Source: Armatimonadota bacterium (GTDB lineage: Bacteria; Armatimonadota; Zipacnadia; Zipacnadales; JABUFB01). Taken from it: 64,000 nucleotides of DNA. This document shows positions 9,780 through 18,817 of this stretch, piece after piece. The stretch spans positions 62,001 through 126,000 of the forward strand of contig JABUFB010000012.1 of assembly GCA_013314775.1 (NCBI GenBank). Direction: 5' to 3'. The notes beneath the pieces are model-generated. The model was not told where the DNA came from and made no database searches. It worked only from the letters and a program-made list of their open reading frames with translations. The position numbers were made by a program, and so were the translations under genes. Each line of letters starts with the position of its first letter. Within the stretch, counting starts at the first letter, position 1.

Positions 9780-11879
9780 TCATTCCTCCGGGGTCACCCG
9801 GAAGGAGTACAGGTCGGCATTGCGCAGCAGGAACCGGAGGCGCAGTCCCTTGGGGTTCGCGGGCAAGGCCAGTTGGCCGCCCCACGCAAGCGGGGCCGAG
9901 AGACTGTCTCCTGTGAACTGCAAGCATTCTTCGCGACTGTATCCCGGGAGCGGCTGACCGTCCTCGCCGAGGACTTCGGCGGCCACGTAACCATCGCCCT
10001 CAGTGCGAGCATTGATCAGCAGTTCGCCCGGCGCGCAGATCAGCGGACGTGTAACAAGAGTGCCGCCCTCATCGCCGGCGTGCATCGCGGCGAACCCGTC
10101 CACCCGCAGGGAGGCGCAGCCGATGTCGAACTTATGCTCCTTCACGTGCGGGTGGGGTGAGCCCGAGTAGATGAGAAGGATTCTGTCAGGAAGCACCACG
10201 AAGGACGATGCGGTGCGTATCTGACGGTGATCGAAGCTCCCGACAGGTCCGAGGGGCAGGAACGCTTCACCGGGAGCCACGCGGGTCCACTCGTAGCTGT
10301 CGCGGCTGACAACCAGTTCGGGCCAGGTCACCGGCGTGTCCGCGTCCCAGTCTCCCGAAGCTGGGACGGCGGGGAAGATCCAGACCAGGCCCACGTACAT
10401 GCCCTCATACGGCGTGACCGACATGCTGTAGAACTGCCAGTTGTTGCGGCGGTCAGCGGGTTCGGGGGAGTAGACCAGCTCGGGCGTGGACCACTCCTCG
10501 AAGTCCAGGCTCTCGGTGCGTCCCACGCAGCGCTCGCCGCTCCACATGCGCACATAAGCGACGTAACGCTCGAGGCGCGGGTCCCAGAAAGCGCATTGGC
10601 CGGTGTCGCTGATGAAGCCGGGGATGACCGGATTGTGCTCCGAGGGCGTCCAGTGGATGCCGTCCGGCGAGAAAGCCACATCGATGCCCGGCTCGCCATT
10701 GTTGCGCGGGGAGTCCAGAGGGATCGGGTAGTCCGCGGTGAACAGCTTGTACCTGCGTGCCGGGTCAGAGTCCTGCGGGTCCAGGAAGACGCTGGGACCG
10801 TGGGGCCAGTAGCGCCCGGGGTAAACGAAATTGGTGTCCTGGCCCTCAAAACTCATGATGCCCAGCTTCGGCTTGGTCCAGGTCCGGCCGAGATCATCGG
10901 ACTCGGCGTACGCCTGGTGGAGATCATAGGGCCGAACCATGGCAGAGTAGTAGAGCCGCAGCTTCTGGACGGTCGGATCCCAGAAGGCGCTGCCATAGAG
11001 CTCGGTGCGGGATGCCTCCCAGGGCTTGTCGCGCACCAGGACGGGATTGTTTGGATACTTCTCGGGCTTGCACTGGACCCGCGTCAGGTTGGAGGTGCTC
11101 TCGATCAGCCAGTCGTCAGCGAGAAGCTGGCGCTGCGGCCCGATGGTGCGCGGCCCGGTGTTCGCAACTGTGCCTGCGCAGGTCAAGCTGATCCTCTCCC
11201 ATTCGGCCTGCCCAAGCCCGCCACCCACGGGATGTCCGACCAACAGGCCGTAGTATGCGCTGATTGCCGAGCGTGCCAGTGATTCCCAGGGTACCGAGAG
11301 CGGCCCGGCGTCTCCTGCGACCAGGCGCAGAGAATCCCCTGTCCCGGGGTACGCTCTGTGCACTTCCAGCACGTAGTCGCGCATGACGTCAAGAGGCAGG
11401 GGTAGCTCCCCGAGAATCTGCCCCGCACCCCCGGCGGCGAAGTCGAGAAGCAAGACGCGGTCATCCCCGGGACCGGCCGCGCCCGGATCGAAACCCAGAC
11501 CGAAACGGCGGTCCTCCACGCACACCTGTACGCAGGTGGCCGCGAGACTACCGCTTGAGGACAACACCCGCATCCGCAGTTCCAGGCGAACCGGGACACC
11601 TGGGCCGACTTGCCGGCGTTTCAGGGCGAGAAAGTAGAAGCGACCGTCGGCCTGGGGGCTGTCGTCGGTGGTAAGCAGACGCGGTGGCGAGCCGGGGATG
11701 ATCTGCGCCGTCCCCAGGCGCGAGGATGCCCAGGGCGAGCCGGGGGTCTGGTCAGGCTCAAGGCCCTGGTCGGTTGTATAGACATACTCGGTCTGCACAT
11801 CTGATGCCAGTGACGTGGCTGTTGCGCACACCAGGAGGATGCACGCGGGAAAACGGGCCAACGCGTGTGTGCGGAGCAA
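9780..11879 (-). CDS. Secreted beta-propeller protein, GH32/GH43-like
   Basis: A 699-residue secreted protein. After a signal peptide there is an N-terminal jelly-roll-like region (to about 200). A block follows that resembles the five-bladed propeller of GH32/GH43 enzymes, starting QLLADDWLIE and with repeating Asp/Trp motifs such as SAFWDPTVQKLRLYYSA, FWDPRLERYVAYVRM and VAFSPDGIHW. The C-terminal 110 residues look like the beta-sandwich found in GH32-like proteins. The open frame extends upstream to 12167, but that part overlaps the divergent gene start and lacks a signal sequence. The start chosen is TTG at 11879-11877, preceded by GGAGG seven bases upstream and followed directly by a hydrophobic leader. 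Function is inferred as glycan hydrolysis or binding; catalytic acids are not assigned. Confidence 0.6.
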   Translation of the reverse strand: MLRTHALARFPACILLVCATATSLASDVQTEYVYTTDQGLEPDQTPGSPWASSRLGTAQIIPGSPPRLLTTDDSPQADGRFYFLALKRRQVGPGVPVRLELRMRVLSSSGSLAATCVQVCVEDRRFGLGFDPGAAGPGDDRVLLLDFAAGGAGQILGELPLPLDVMRDYVLEVHRAYPGTGDSLRLVAGDAGPLSVPWESLARSAISAYYGLLVGHPVGGGLGQAEWERISLTCAGTVANTGPRTIGPQRQLLADDWLIESTSNLTRVQCKPEKYPNNPVLVRDKPWEASRTELYGSAFWDPTVQKLRLYYSAMVRPYDLHQAYAESDDLGRTWTKPKLGIMSFEGQDTNFVYPGRYWPHGPSVFLDPQDSDPARRYKLFTADYPIPLDSPRNNGEPGIDVAFSPDGIHWTPSEHNPVIPGFISDTGQCAFWDPRLERYVAYVRMWSGERCVGRTESLDFEEWSTPELVYSPEPADRRNNWQFYSMSVTPYEGMYVGLVWIFPAVPASGDWDADTPVTWPELVVSRDSYEWTRVAPGEAFLPLGPVGSFDHRQIRTASSFVVLPDRILLIYSGSPHPHVKEHKFDIGCASLRVDGFAAMHAGDEGGTLVTRPLICAPGELLINARTEGDGYVAAEVLGEDGQPLPGYSREECLQFTGDSLSAPLAWGGQLALPANPKGLRLRFLLRNADLYSFRVTPEE

Positions 11880-12175
11880 GCGGGTTCCTCCAGTCGTGGC
11901 GAAGTCCTGGTGACACTTTTCTCCGCCGGCCGGGGCAATGCCTTCGGGTAGTTGGCTGAGCCATCGTCGAATGTAAAGCCCCATGGCAGCAGGGAGGTCG
12001 CGGACGGTGTCGGAGGAACCTCGAACGCACTGCGCAGAGCTCCACAACGTGCTGGGATGTTCATCAAGTATTGCCGGGCGGTCCTGCTGATCGCCTCGCC
12101 CGCGCGAACCTTCGAAGCTGTCGACGTGGCGGCTATGATCGGCAGCCATGCAGGCCAATTGCAGCAAGGAGATCG

Positions 12176-13522
12176 ATGGGAATGAAGATCGGATTCGGCA
12201 AGGTGGATATCACGCCCCGGGTGGGGGTGGAGCTTGCAGGTTTTGGGCCCTTCCTGAACCGGCACTCGATTGCGGTGCGCGATCGACTGTGGTCCCGGGC
12301 GATGGCGGTTGAGTGCGACGGGCAAGTGGCGGTGCTGGTGAGCAATGACATCATCTCGCTCTGTCGACAACAGGTGGCGCGTATTCGGGAACTGGTGCGT
12401 GAGGCGACGGGCCTGGCGCCCGAGCAGGTGATGGTGCACTGCACTCACACTCACAGCGGCCCGGTAACCGGCACCCTCAATGGCTGGGGCGACCCGGACT
12501 ACCCGTACCTGGAGCTTCTCCCCGGGCGGATTGCGCAGGCGGCGATCGAAGCGGTGGGAAACTTGCGCGATGCCCTGCTTTCCCACGCCGAGGTGCCCTG
12601 CGAGGGAATCGGCCTCAACCGCGAATGGGACCGGGACGCGCCGCCTCTGGAGGAAGTGCTGCGGGATGACTGGCGCCCGGCGATGCCGGAGTTGACCGAT
12701 ACCACCTGCCAGGTGCTCGCGGCGCGGGATACGGATGGCAGGCTACTCGGGTTTGCCAGTTACTTCGGCTGCCACCCGGTGGTGTGCTGCCAGACCACCA
12801 GGTATATCCACGGGGATTTCGTGGGCGTGGCGACGAACCTGATCGAACGCGAGCATCCCGGTTGCGTGGGCCTGTTCCTGCAGGGCGCTCAGGGCGACGT
12901 GAACTCGTGCGTGGTGCATAAGCCCGAACAGGAAGCATTGCTGGCGCTGGATGTGATCGCCGGGCGGTATGCGCGGTCGGTGCGGACGGGAATTGCCGAG
13001 GCGAAGCCGATCGAAGTCGACTGCGTGAAGTGGGCGTCCAACCCGGTGCGGTTCAGCAGGCGCCCGGTGGACCTGGCGTGGGTGCGGGAGAAGCTGACCG
13101 AACAGGAAACGATCCTCCACGCGCCGGGGGCCAGCGATGAAGACATCGCGGTGCGCATGGCGACCGTGTACGCTTTGGGGTTGAGGGGCTTCCTGGAAGC
13201 GATGGAGCAGGGGCGATCGCTGGATGAGCCCACGGAAATCCACGGGCTGCGCTTCGGACCGCTGGCGATCCTGGGTGGGCCCTTCGAGATCTTCCAGGCC
13301 ATCAAGAACGAGGTTCGCAGCCGGGCCCCGTTCCCATTGAGCATGGTGCTCGGACTGACCGACGACCAGCTTGGGTATGCAACCGATCGCAAGACCGCCG
13401 AGGCCAAGGCCGATGGATACACGATGTACGTTGTGCCGCTGATTCTTGGGCAGCTGCCTTTCGCGAATATCCATGAGGAATTGGTGAGTGCGTTCCTGGC
13501 GGTGGCCGGGGAACTGGAGTGA
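12176..13522 (+). CDS. Neutral/alkaline ceramidase-like protein, second copy
   Basis: A 448-residue member of the same ceramidase-like superfamily as the gene at 1618. It opens with IGFGKVDITP, the typical first strand of the fold, then shows the metal-site motif HCTHTHSGP near residue 90, FGCHPVV near 200, and QGAQGDVNS near 240. In functional ceramidases that last block has Ser at the position occupied here by Asn. No signal peptide is visible, so it is probably cytoplasmic. The start at 12176 has AAGGAG four bases before it; ATG 12182 is a possible alternative. The gene starts divergently from the propeller gene, with about 300 bases between the two starts. The natural substrate is unknown. 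Confidence 0.75.
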   Translation: MGMKIGFGKVDITPRVGVELAGFGPFLNRHSIAVRDRLWSRAMAVECDGQVAVLVSNDIISLCRQQVARIRELVREATGLAPEQVMVHCTHTHSGPVTGTLNGWGDPDYPYLELLPGRIAQAAIEAVGNLRDALLSHAEVPCEGIGLNREWDRDAPPLEEVLRDDWRPAMPELTDTTCQVLAARDTDGRLLGFASYFGCHPVVCCQTTRYIHGDFVGVATNLIEREHPGCVGLFLQGAQGDVNSCVVHKPEQEALLALDVIAGRYARSVRTGIAEAKPIEVDCVKWASNPVRFSRRPVDLAWVREKLTEQETILHAPGASDEDIAVRMATVYALGLRGFLEAMEQGRSLDEPTEIHGLRFGPLAILGGPFEIFQAIKNEVRSRAPFPLSMVLGLTDDQLGYATDRKTAEAKADGYTMYVVPLILGQLPFANIHEELVSAFLAVAGELE

Positions 13523-13596
13523 CGGAAGGACTGGTAAGATGCTAGGGCCGTGTGGCCAGACCGGGGCCTGGGACCTCCGAGCGACCCCAAGCGGCG

Positions 13597-13707
13597 TGGA
13601 ATGACGGTGGGCGCAACAGTGACGGGAACTTCCTGTACCCCGGCCCCGATAGTCTGCTGACCTCAACGCGGTTCGCGGTCATGCGCGATAGAGTGGAGGA
13701 CTACAAC
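13597..13707 (+). pseudogene. Relic of a DUF4091 (GH123-like) gene end
   Basis: The interval 13523-14053 has no intact gene. Within it, one plus-strand frame encodes a short block matching the C-terminal signature of DUF4091 proteins: WNDGGRNSDGNFLYPGP followed by STRFAVMRDRVEDYN. In intact members this reads like GDGFLxYPGxDGPxxSxRxxxxRDGIEDYE. The frame continues to 14031, but the residues beyond are not family-like, and no start codon with a ribosome site precedes the block. It is best read as the remnant of a lost glycosidase gene. The rest of the interval shows nothing I can support. Confidence 0.55.
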
Positions 13708-14053
13708 TGCCGGGGGATGCCCGAGGAACTCCTGCAGGTGGAGAATGCCTCACTTACGCCCATGCTCCGACGCGGGGGAGATGGCAAAGCGGCGGCGGTA
13801 AGTGGACGAGCTGATTGTGCGGACGAGAGGGCCACAGGCAAGTCGGGCGGCCGACCGAATGGGGGCCATAGCACGCCCGATGTGGTGTGCCTTTCAGCCC
13901 GATCTGCTTCGTTTTCGCTCGAAGCGGATGGACCGTTTCTGTGTTCGCAACGGATTCTGGCGCTGAAGGGGTTTTCCGGCAGGTGCGGAGTGGAGATAGC
14001 GAGAAACCCCGCGCCGTGCAGCGCTATGTGACCTGAAGCCATGGGAGTTGTCA

Positions 14054-14830
14054 ATGAAGATCGCAGTGTTCGGAAGCGCCGGGTGGCTCGGCAGGGCGAT
14101 CCTGTCGGGAGCCGGGGAGAGGGCGCAGATCCGCGCCTTCGACCGAAGCCCCGAAGCCTGGGATGAGTGGCGGGATGTCGATGGTGACTGGCCAGGGGAG
14201 ATTGTGCACGGGGATATCACCGACTTCCAGACGGTGAGGGACACTGTGGCCGGCATGGATGCAGTCATTCACGCTGCGGTCATGTACCCGCGGGGAGATG
14301 TGGACAATGATCCGGGTCCGTGGCTGGTGAATCTCAAAGGCCTGTGGAACGTGCTCGAAGCGGCGCGGCGCGAGGGCATCACTCGCGTGGTTCATGTGGG
14401 CTCCTGCATGACGAAACATCCGAAGGGCTTGTTCTTCGACTCCCAGACGCGCTCCACCGAAGGCGATGTGTACGGCATCTGCAAGCGACTACAGGAGGAG
14501 ATGTGCCGGCAGTTCCACGACGCCTTCGGCATGGGCACGGTGGTGCTGCGGCCCGATTACATCGTGGACAGCCGACTAGGCATCGGGCGATTTCGGGAGA
14601 GACTCGGTCCGGGTAGCCAGCCGTGGCGGATGGGCTGGGTCTGTCGCCACGATCTCGCGGAAGCCTGTCTGCTGGCGGCTATGAGCACAAGCATCGGCCA
14701 CGAGGTGCTCCACGTGGTGGGCACGGAGGAGGCCGAAGGATACTGCAATGTGGCGCGAACGAAGCAGGTGCTGGGGCTGGTGTTCCGAGGCGACCTGGAC
14801 CGTTTTCGAGCGTCTGCGCAGGAGAGTTGA
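14054..14830 (+). CDS. NAD(P)-dependent epimerase/dehydratase, extended SDR family
   Basis: A 258-residue extended short-chain dehydrogenase/reductase. The N-terminus has the dinucleotide-binding motif GSAGWLG after a KIAVF strand. VHGDITD and DAVIHAAV follow, as in UDP-sugar epimerases and related enzymes. The catalytic triad is visible as VGSC (Ser), then YGICK (Tyr and Lys). It probably acts on a sugar or sugar-nucleotide in the cytoplasm; the substrate cannot be read from sequence. ATG 14054 is chosen because GGGAG lies six bases upstream; a TTG two codons earlier is less likely. It heads a plus-strand run reaching 22682, with 42 bases to the next start. Confidence 0.85.
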   Translation: MKIAVFGSAGWLGRAILSGAGERAQIRAFDRSPEAWDEWRDVDGDWPGEIVHGDITDFQTVRDTVAGMDAVIHAAVMYPRGDVDNDPGPWLVNLKGLWNVLEAARREGITRVVHVGSCMTKHPKGLFFDSQTRSTEGDVYGICKRLQEEMCRQFHDAFGMGTVVLRPDYIVDSRLGIGRFRERLGPGSQPWRMGWVCRHDLAEACLLAAMSTSIGHEVLHVVGTEEAEGYCNVARTKQVLGLVFRGDLDRFRASAQES

Positions 14831-14872
14831 GGACTGTCAGACCAGCCCAATCCGCGCGAGCAGGTGAGACTG

Positions 14873-17269
14873 ATGCCCGATCTGTACGGCATGCACGACC
14901 CCGACGTGATCGACCCGCCGGGCAGACCCTTCAGCTACTTCGCCAACCCCAATGATGTGCTGGGCGCCTTCGGCGCCCCCGTTGCCAGCGAAGTCACGCC
15001 CGAAGGGTATATCTTCACGGGCTTTGGGGAATTGATGTTCTTCACCGGCAACCCGCCGCAGGCGATATGGCAGCGGATCCGGACGCTGCATCAAGGATAC
15101 CTGCCGGCGGTGGAGTATGACGTGGTGGATGATGGCGTCCGATATGACCTGCAGATGTTCGCGGCGGATCTCGGCGGTGGGCTGAAAGGATTGCCGGTGA
15201 ATTTCGCGAGGGTGACGGTGACGAACAACACCGCCGAACCGCGAGCCGCCTATTTCGCGACGGGATGGCGTTTCGCGGGACCGGTAAACACAGCGTACAC
15301 GTCGCTGGCCGACTACCGTTTCGGGCAGGCATTCGAGAACATGCCGCCGGAACTGGTGGCCGGGCAGGACCGGTTCAACCCCGAGTGGAGCTACCATTTC
15401 GCGGAGGACGGCCTGATCCGGGAAGGCAGGCTGGTCTACTGCTACCCGTCGGACCCCGAGCCCGCATGGACCTCGATTGCGCTGCGAGACAACGGCCTTC
15501 GGATGGTGCGGTTCTTCTCGGGCGAAATCTCCGGCAACCCGAACCCCACCTATCATTGCGACCCCCACACGCCGCTGGGGATCGTCACCTACTGCCTGCA
15601 GCTTGCTCCGGGAGAGAGCCGATCGCTGACATACAAGGTGCCGATAGTGCCCCTGCCCGAGGGTTCGCCTGAGGCCCGGCAGGTGCGGGAAGCCGACTAC
15701 GATACAGTGTTCGCGGAGACGATGGGCTTCTGGCGGAAGCTTGTTGCGGACAGGACGCCGCTTGTCTTCCCCGAGCAGAAGGTGCAGGAGTACCTGGTGG
15801 CCGGAACCATCGCAAACTTGCTAGCTATCGATCATATCGGCGGCGACACCATCACCAATGTCAACAAGTTCCACTACCACGACTGGTATGGCGGGTGTGA
15901 CCCGACAAATATGCTGCTGGCCATGGACTACATGGGCCTGGCGGAGATCACCCGCGACGGGTTCCTGTTCTGGCGGAAGATGCAGTTTCCCGACGGCGCT
16001 TTCCGCATGCACAAGCACATGGACCTGGATTACTGGGAGTTGTTCGGCTGGACTTTGTGGGGCTGGACACGGCATTACCAGCTTACCCGTGACCGGGAGT
16101 TTCTCGAGACGATCTACCCCGGCGTGGTGGAAGCCTGTGCGTGGCAGGACCGGATGACCTCGGATGACCCGCTGGGGCTTTGGCCAGTGGCGACAATTGG
16201 TGACGATGCATTCCTGAAGAACTGCCGCCAGACTGGGCAGCAGTTCTGGACGCTGGTGGGCCTGAAGTGCGCTGTCCTTCTGGCTGAAGAGATGGGCTGC
16301 CCGGAAGATGTGGAACGGTTTGGCGCACAGCGCGAAAGGTTCCGGCGGTCCTTCGAGGCGGTGCTGGATGCGGTGACGCAACAGACGGGGGGCTACATCC
16401 CGCCTGCGCTGGAACGCACCACCGACGGCAATGACTGGGACAACCTGCTCACCTTATACCCGGAGGTGCTCCTGGACCCCTTCGACCCGCGGGTGGAAGC
16501 CACACTGCGACACGTGCGGGCCGAGTACCAGGAAGGGATTCTGCAGTACATCTGGCCCTCGGCGGTGAAGCAGGAGGGCGAAACATTCATCTTCAACGAG
16601 CAGCCGATGCTGCACTACTGGCAGACGCCCAACAATACCCAGGTGTCGTTGGTGCGCGGTACGGCGTGGGACCAGGAGTGGGCGGTGAGGGAGCTGTATG
16701 CGCTGTTGTTGCACACCACATCCACCCACCTGCCCGGAGAGTTCGGCACCATCCCGTGGAGCAGCCGGGAGTGCAGCCACTGTTTCAACATCCTGCCTCA
16801 GGGCCTGACCATCGCCAAGACCATCGAGGTGCTGCGGAACATGCTGGTGCGAGAGCAGGACGAGGACCTGCATCTGCTCTCGGCAGTTTCGCCCGAATGG
16901 GTGCGGCCCGGCAAGAGGATTGAGGTTCGCGGAGAGCCCAGCAGCTTTGGGCCGCTGGACATGACCGTGACTGCGGCGGAAGATGGGCTCACGGTGGACC
17001 TGCCCACGGAATACCGCAATGCGCCGGCACGGGTGTGGGTGCGGGTCCCTTGGTTCTTCGCGCTGGAACGGGCCGAAGTGGACGGCGAGGCTGCTCTGCC
17101 GGAGAATGGGCGACTGCTCATTCCCCATGGAGCGAAGCGTCTCGTGTTGCGCGGCGCGATTCGGGACGATGCACCGACGCTGAATTACGAGCAGGCGGTG
17201 GCCGAGTACAAGGCGGAGTACCGGCGGCGGTGGGAGCATTTCAGACGGACGGGCGAGCGGCTTCCGTGA
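14873..17269 (+). CDS. Cytoplasmic six-hairpin glycosidase-like protein
   Basis: A 798-residue protein of the (alpha/alpha)6 six-hairpin glycosidase superfamily, the fold shared by GH78, GH116, GH94 and related families. An N-terminal beta-sandwich (about 1-280) is followed by the helical barrel (about 290-640) with motifs NKFHYHDWYGGCDPTN, WRKMQFPDGAFRMHKH and WELFGWTLWGW, then a C-terminal beta-sandwich. Acidic residues in these blocks are candidates for catalysis. No signal peptide is present, so it probably acts on imported oligosaccharides. The start is ATG 14873, with AGGTGAG just before it; a GTG at 14864 is in frame. It lies between an SDR epimerase and an EamA transporter, fitting an uptake-and-processing operon. 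Confidence 0.7.
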   Translation: MPDLYGMHDPDVIDPPGRPFSYFANPNDVLGAFGAPVASEVTPEGYIFTGFGELMFFTGNPPQAIWQRIRTLHQGYLPAVEYDVVDDGVRYDLQMFAADLGGGLKGLPVNFARVTVTNNTAEPRAAYFATGWRFAGPVNTAYTSLADYRFGQAFENMPPELVAGQDRFNPEWSYHFAEDGLIREGRLVYCYPSDPEPAWTSIALRDNGLRMVRFFSGEISGNPNPTYHCDPHTPLGIVTYCLQLAPGESRSLTYKVPIVPLPEGSPEARQVREADYDTVFAETMGFWRKLVADRTPLVFPEQKVQEYLVAGTIANLLAIDHIGGDTITNVNKFHYHDWYGGCDPTNMLLAMDYMGLAEITRDGFLFWRKMQFPDGAFRMHKHMDLDYWELFGWTLWGWTRHYQLTRDREFLETIYPGVVEACAWQDRMTSDDPLGLWPVATIGDDAFLKNCRQTGQQFWTLVGLKCAVLLAEEMGCPEDVERFGAQRERFRRSFEAVLDAVTQQTGGYIPPALERTTDGNDWDNLLTLYPEVLLDPFDPRVEATLRHVRAEYQEGILQYIWPSAVKQEGETFIFNEQPMLHYWQTPNNTQVSLVRGTAWDQEWAVRELYALLLHTTSTHLPGEFGTIPWSSRECSHCFNILPQGLTIAKTIEVLRNMLVREQDEDLHLLSAVSPEWVRPGKRIEVRGEPSSFGPLDMTVTAAEDGLTVDLPTEYRNAPARVWVRVPWFFALERAEVDGEAALPENGRLLIPHGAKRLVLRGAIRDDAPTLNYEQAVAEYKAEYRRRWEHFRRTGERLP

Positions 17270-17327
17270 CGACGGGGAATGACTGAGGGAGGTCTCGCGG
17301 CACCCGGCGGTCAATCCAACGCCGAAC

Positions 17328-18167
17328 ATGGGCTACCTGCTGCTGATCCCCGTCCTATATGCCTTCCAGAGCGTCGCCGCGCGCCATATCCAGCGCGCGA
17401 GACTGAACCTGTATGCCGTAGGTGGGTTCACGTACCTCTTCTCGGCCCTGATCTATGGGGCGATCGTGGGCCTGCAGCCTGCAAGCATGCCGCCCCTGTT
17501 CGTGTACGCAGGGGTGCTGCTGGGCGTACTTTACGTGGTCACCTATCTGCTTTTCGTGCCGACCCTTGCTGACCGCGGTGTGTCGGTGATGGCCGCGATG
17601 TGCCAGCTATCGGCGTTGGTCCCCATGCTGGCATCCCTCCTCATCTGGAATGAACATCCCACGGCGGTGCGTCTGGCCGGGGCGATCCTCTGCCTCATTG
17701 CCATGCCCATGCTCGCCCTGGACAAAGGCGTGACCGATACCGAGCTGACGCTTCGCAAGGTTCTGATATTCGCAGGGCTGGTGGTCTTCAATGGCGGCGT
17801 ACTGGTGGCCCTGAAATGGTTCGACGAACAGCATGCGCAGGAGCATTTCGCGGGGTTCATGCTGGCGACTTTTTCGTCGGCGGCAGTGGGGATGGGCTTC
17901 CTGTGGCCGCTGTACCGCGGACGGATCGACGGTCATGTGGTGTCCTGGGGCGCGGTGATGAGCCTGTGCTACGCGGGCGCAACGCCGGTGATTGTGATGG
18001 CGCTGAAGACCTATGAGGGTGCGGTGGTCTTCCCTTTCGGAGAGGCGATGGCGGTTGCGCTGACCGTGGCGTTCGCGGCGCTGGTTTGGCGCGAGGTGCC
18101 GGGGAAAATCGGCATGACGGGCATCGCGCTGGTAACGGCGGCAGCGGTGCTGATCAATCTGCGGTGA
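17328..18167 (+). CDS. EamA/DMT-family membrane transporter
   Basis: A 279-residue hydrophobic protein with about ten predicted membrane helices in two repeats of five, the pattern of the drug/metabolite transporter (EamA) superfamily. The first helix starts at the N-terminus. Polar loops such as RHIQRARLN and DKGVTDTELTLRK separate the helices, and the second repeat carries PVIVMALKTYEGA and an E-A pair typical of the family. It sits 58 bases after the six-hairpin glycosidase, so a sugar or related metabolite is a reasonable cargo, but the family transports many compounds. No clear ribosome site lies directly before ATG 17328; the nearest GGGAGG is about 38 bases upstream. Confidence 0.8.
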   Translation: MGYLLLIPVLYAFQSVAARHIQRARLNLYAVGGFTYLFSALIYGAIVGLQPASMPPLFVYAGVLLGVLYVVTYLLFVPTLADRGVSVMAAMCQLSALVPMLASLLIWNEHPTAVRLAGAILCLIAMPMLALDKGVTDTELTLRKVLIFAGLVVFNGGVLVALKWFDEQHAQEHFAGFMLATFSSAAVGMGFLWPLYRGRIDGHVVSWGAVMSLCYAGATPVIVMALKTYEGAVVFPFGEAMAVALTVAFAALVWREVPGKIGMTGIALVTAAAVLINLR

Positions 18168-18190
18168 CAGCGAGTGCCGGGACTGTATGA

Positions 18191-18767
18191 ATGAACCGGG
18201 CCGCGACGTGGGAGGAGACTGGTCTGAGCCTGTTCAACTTCAGTTGTGCCGATGGACCGTGGGACCGCGAAGTCCTCAGCGAACTGGCGGACGCTGAGGG
18301 CGTTGCGTCTGGAGACAAGCAGTATGTCTGGGCGATGTGGCCCTGGGACGCCCAGATTCACGGCAATGAAGGCTGGGAGAGCCGGTTTGCCCTGGCGCCA
18401 GGGCAGGCTGAGGGTGCGTTTCCGCTGATGCTGGCTGATGACGTGATTCAGCCGAGCTTCGGGAAGGCAAGTGTGACGCTTACGCTGGAGCTGAAGGGCC
18501 TCAACCGGCTGGAGGATGTGGCGATTCTGCTGAAGCAGGCCTCGCTGGAACGGGTACCACTATAATCACTACGATCACGGCTGCTGGAGCGACATCGTGG
18601 AGTTCACCGTGCCCGTCGCAGCTGTCAGCAATGGCGAAAATACGCTGACCCTGCGGCGCATTCAGGAAAGCCCGGGCTTTGAGGGCAAGCTGGAAGTGCG
18701 CAAGTGCGTGCTGGAAATCAGGTATCCCCACAGCTTCGCTCCGGGACGGATCAGCGGCAGGCGATGA
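18191..18767 (+). pseudogene. Frameshifted gene, beta-sandwich/sugar-binding-like
   Basis: Two adjoining frames read as one protein. The first runs from ATG 18191 and stops just after GTACCACTA at about 18563. The second, one base ahead, continues smoothly from about 18549 as NGYHYNHYDHGCWSD and ends with TGA at 18765-18767. The joined product of about 190 residues is beta-rich, with VTLTLELKGLN, DIVEFTVPV and ENTLTLRR strands like the C-terminal sugar-binding domain of a glycosidase. There is no signal peptide or catalytic motif. Either a one-base indel inactivated the gene or the base call is wrong. It lies between the EamA transporter and the C45 gene, co-directional with both. Confidence 0.6.
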
Positions 18768-18817
18768 GGCAATGGTCACGCACGGGATTCCTCGCCGAAT
18801 AACAGGGAAGTGAGAGC

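Noticed and set aside
12060-12175. A longer version of the propeller gene starting at 12167
   Set aside because: That part would overlap the divergent ceramidase-like start, has no leader character, and a TTG with a good ribosome site stands at 11879 directly before the signal peptide.
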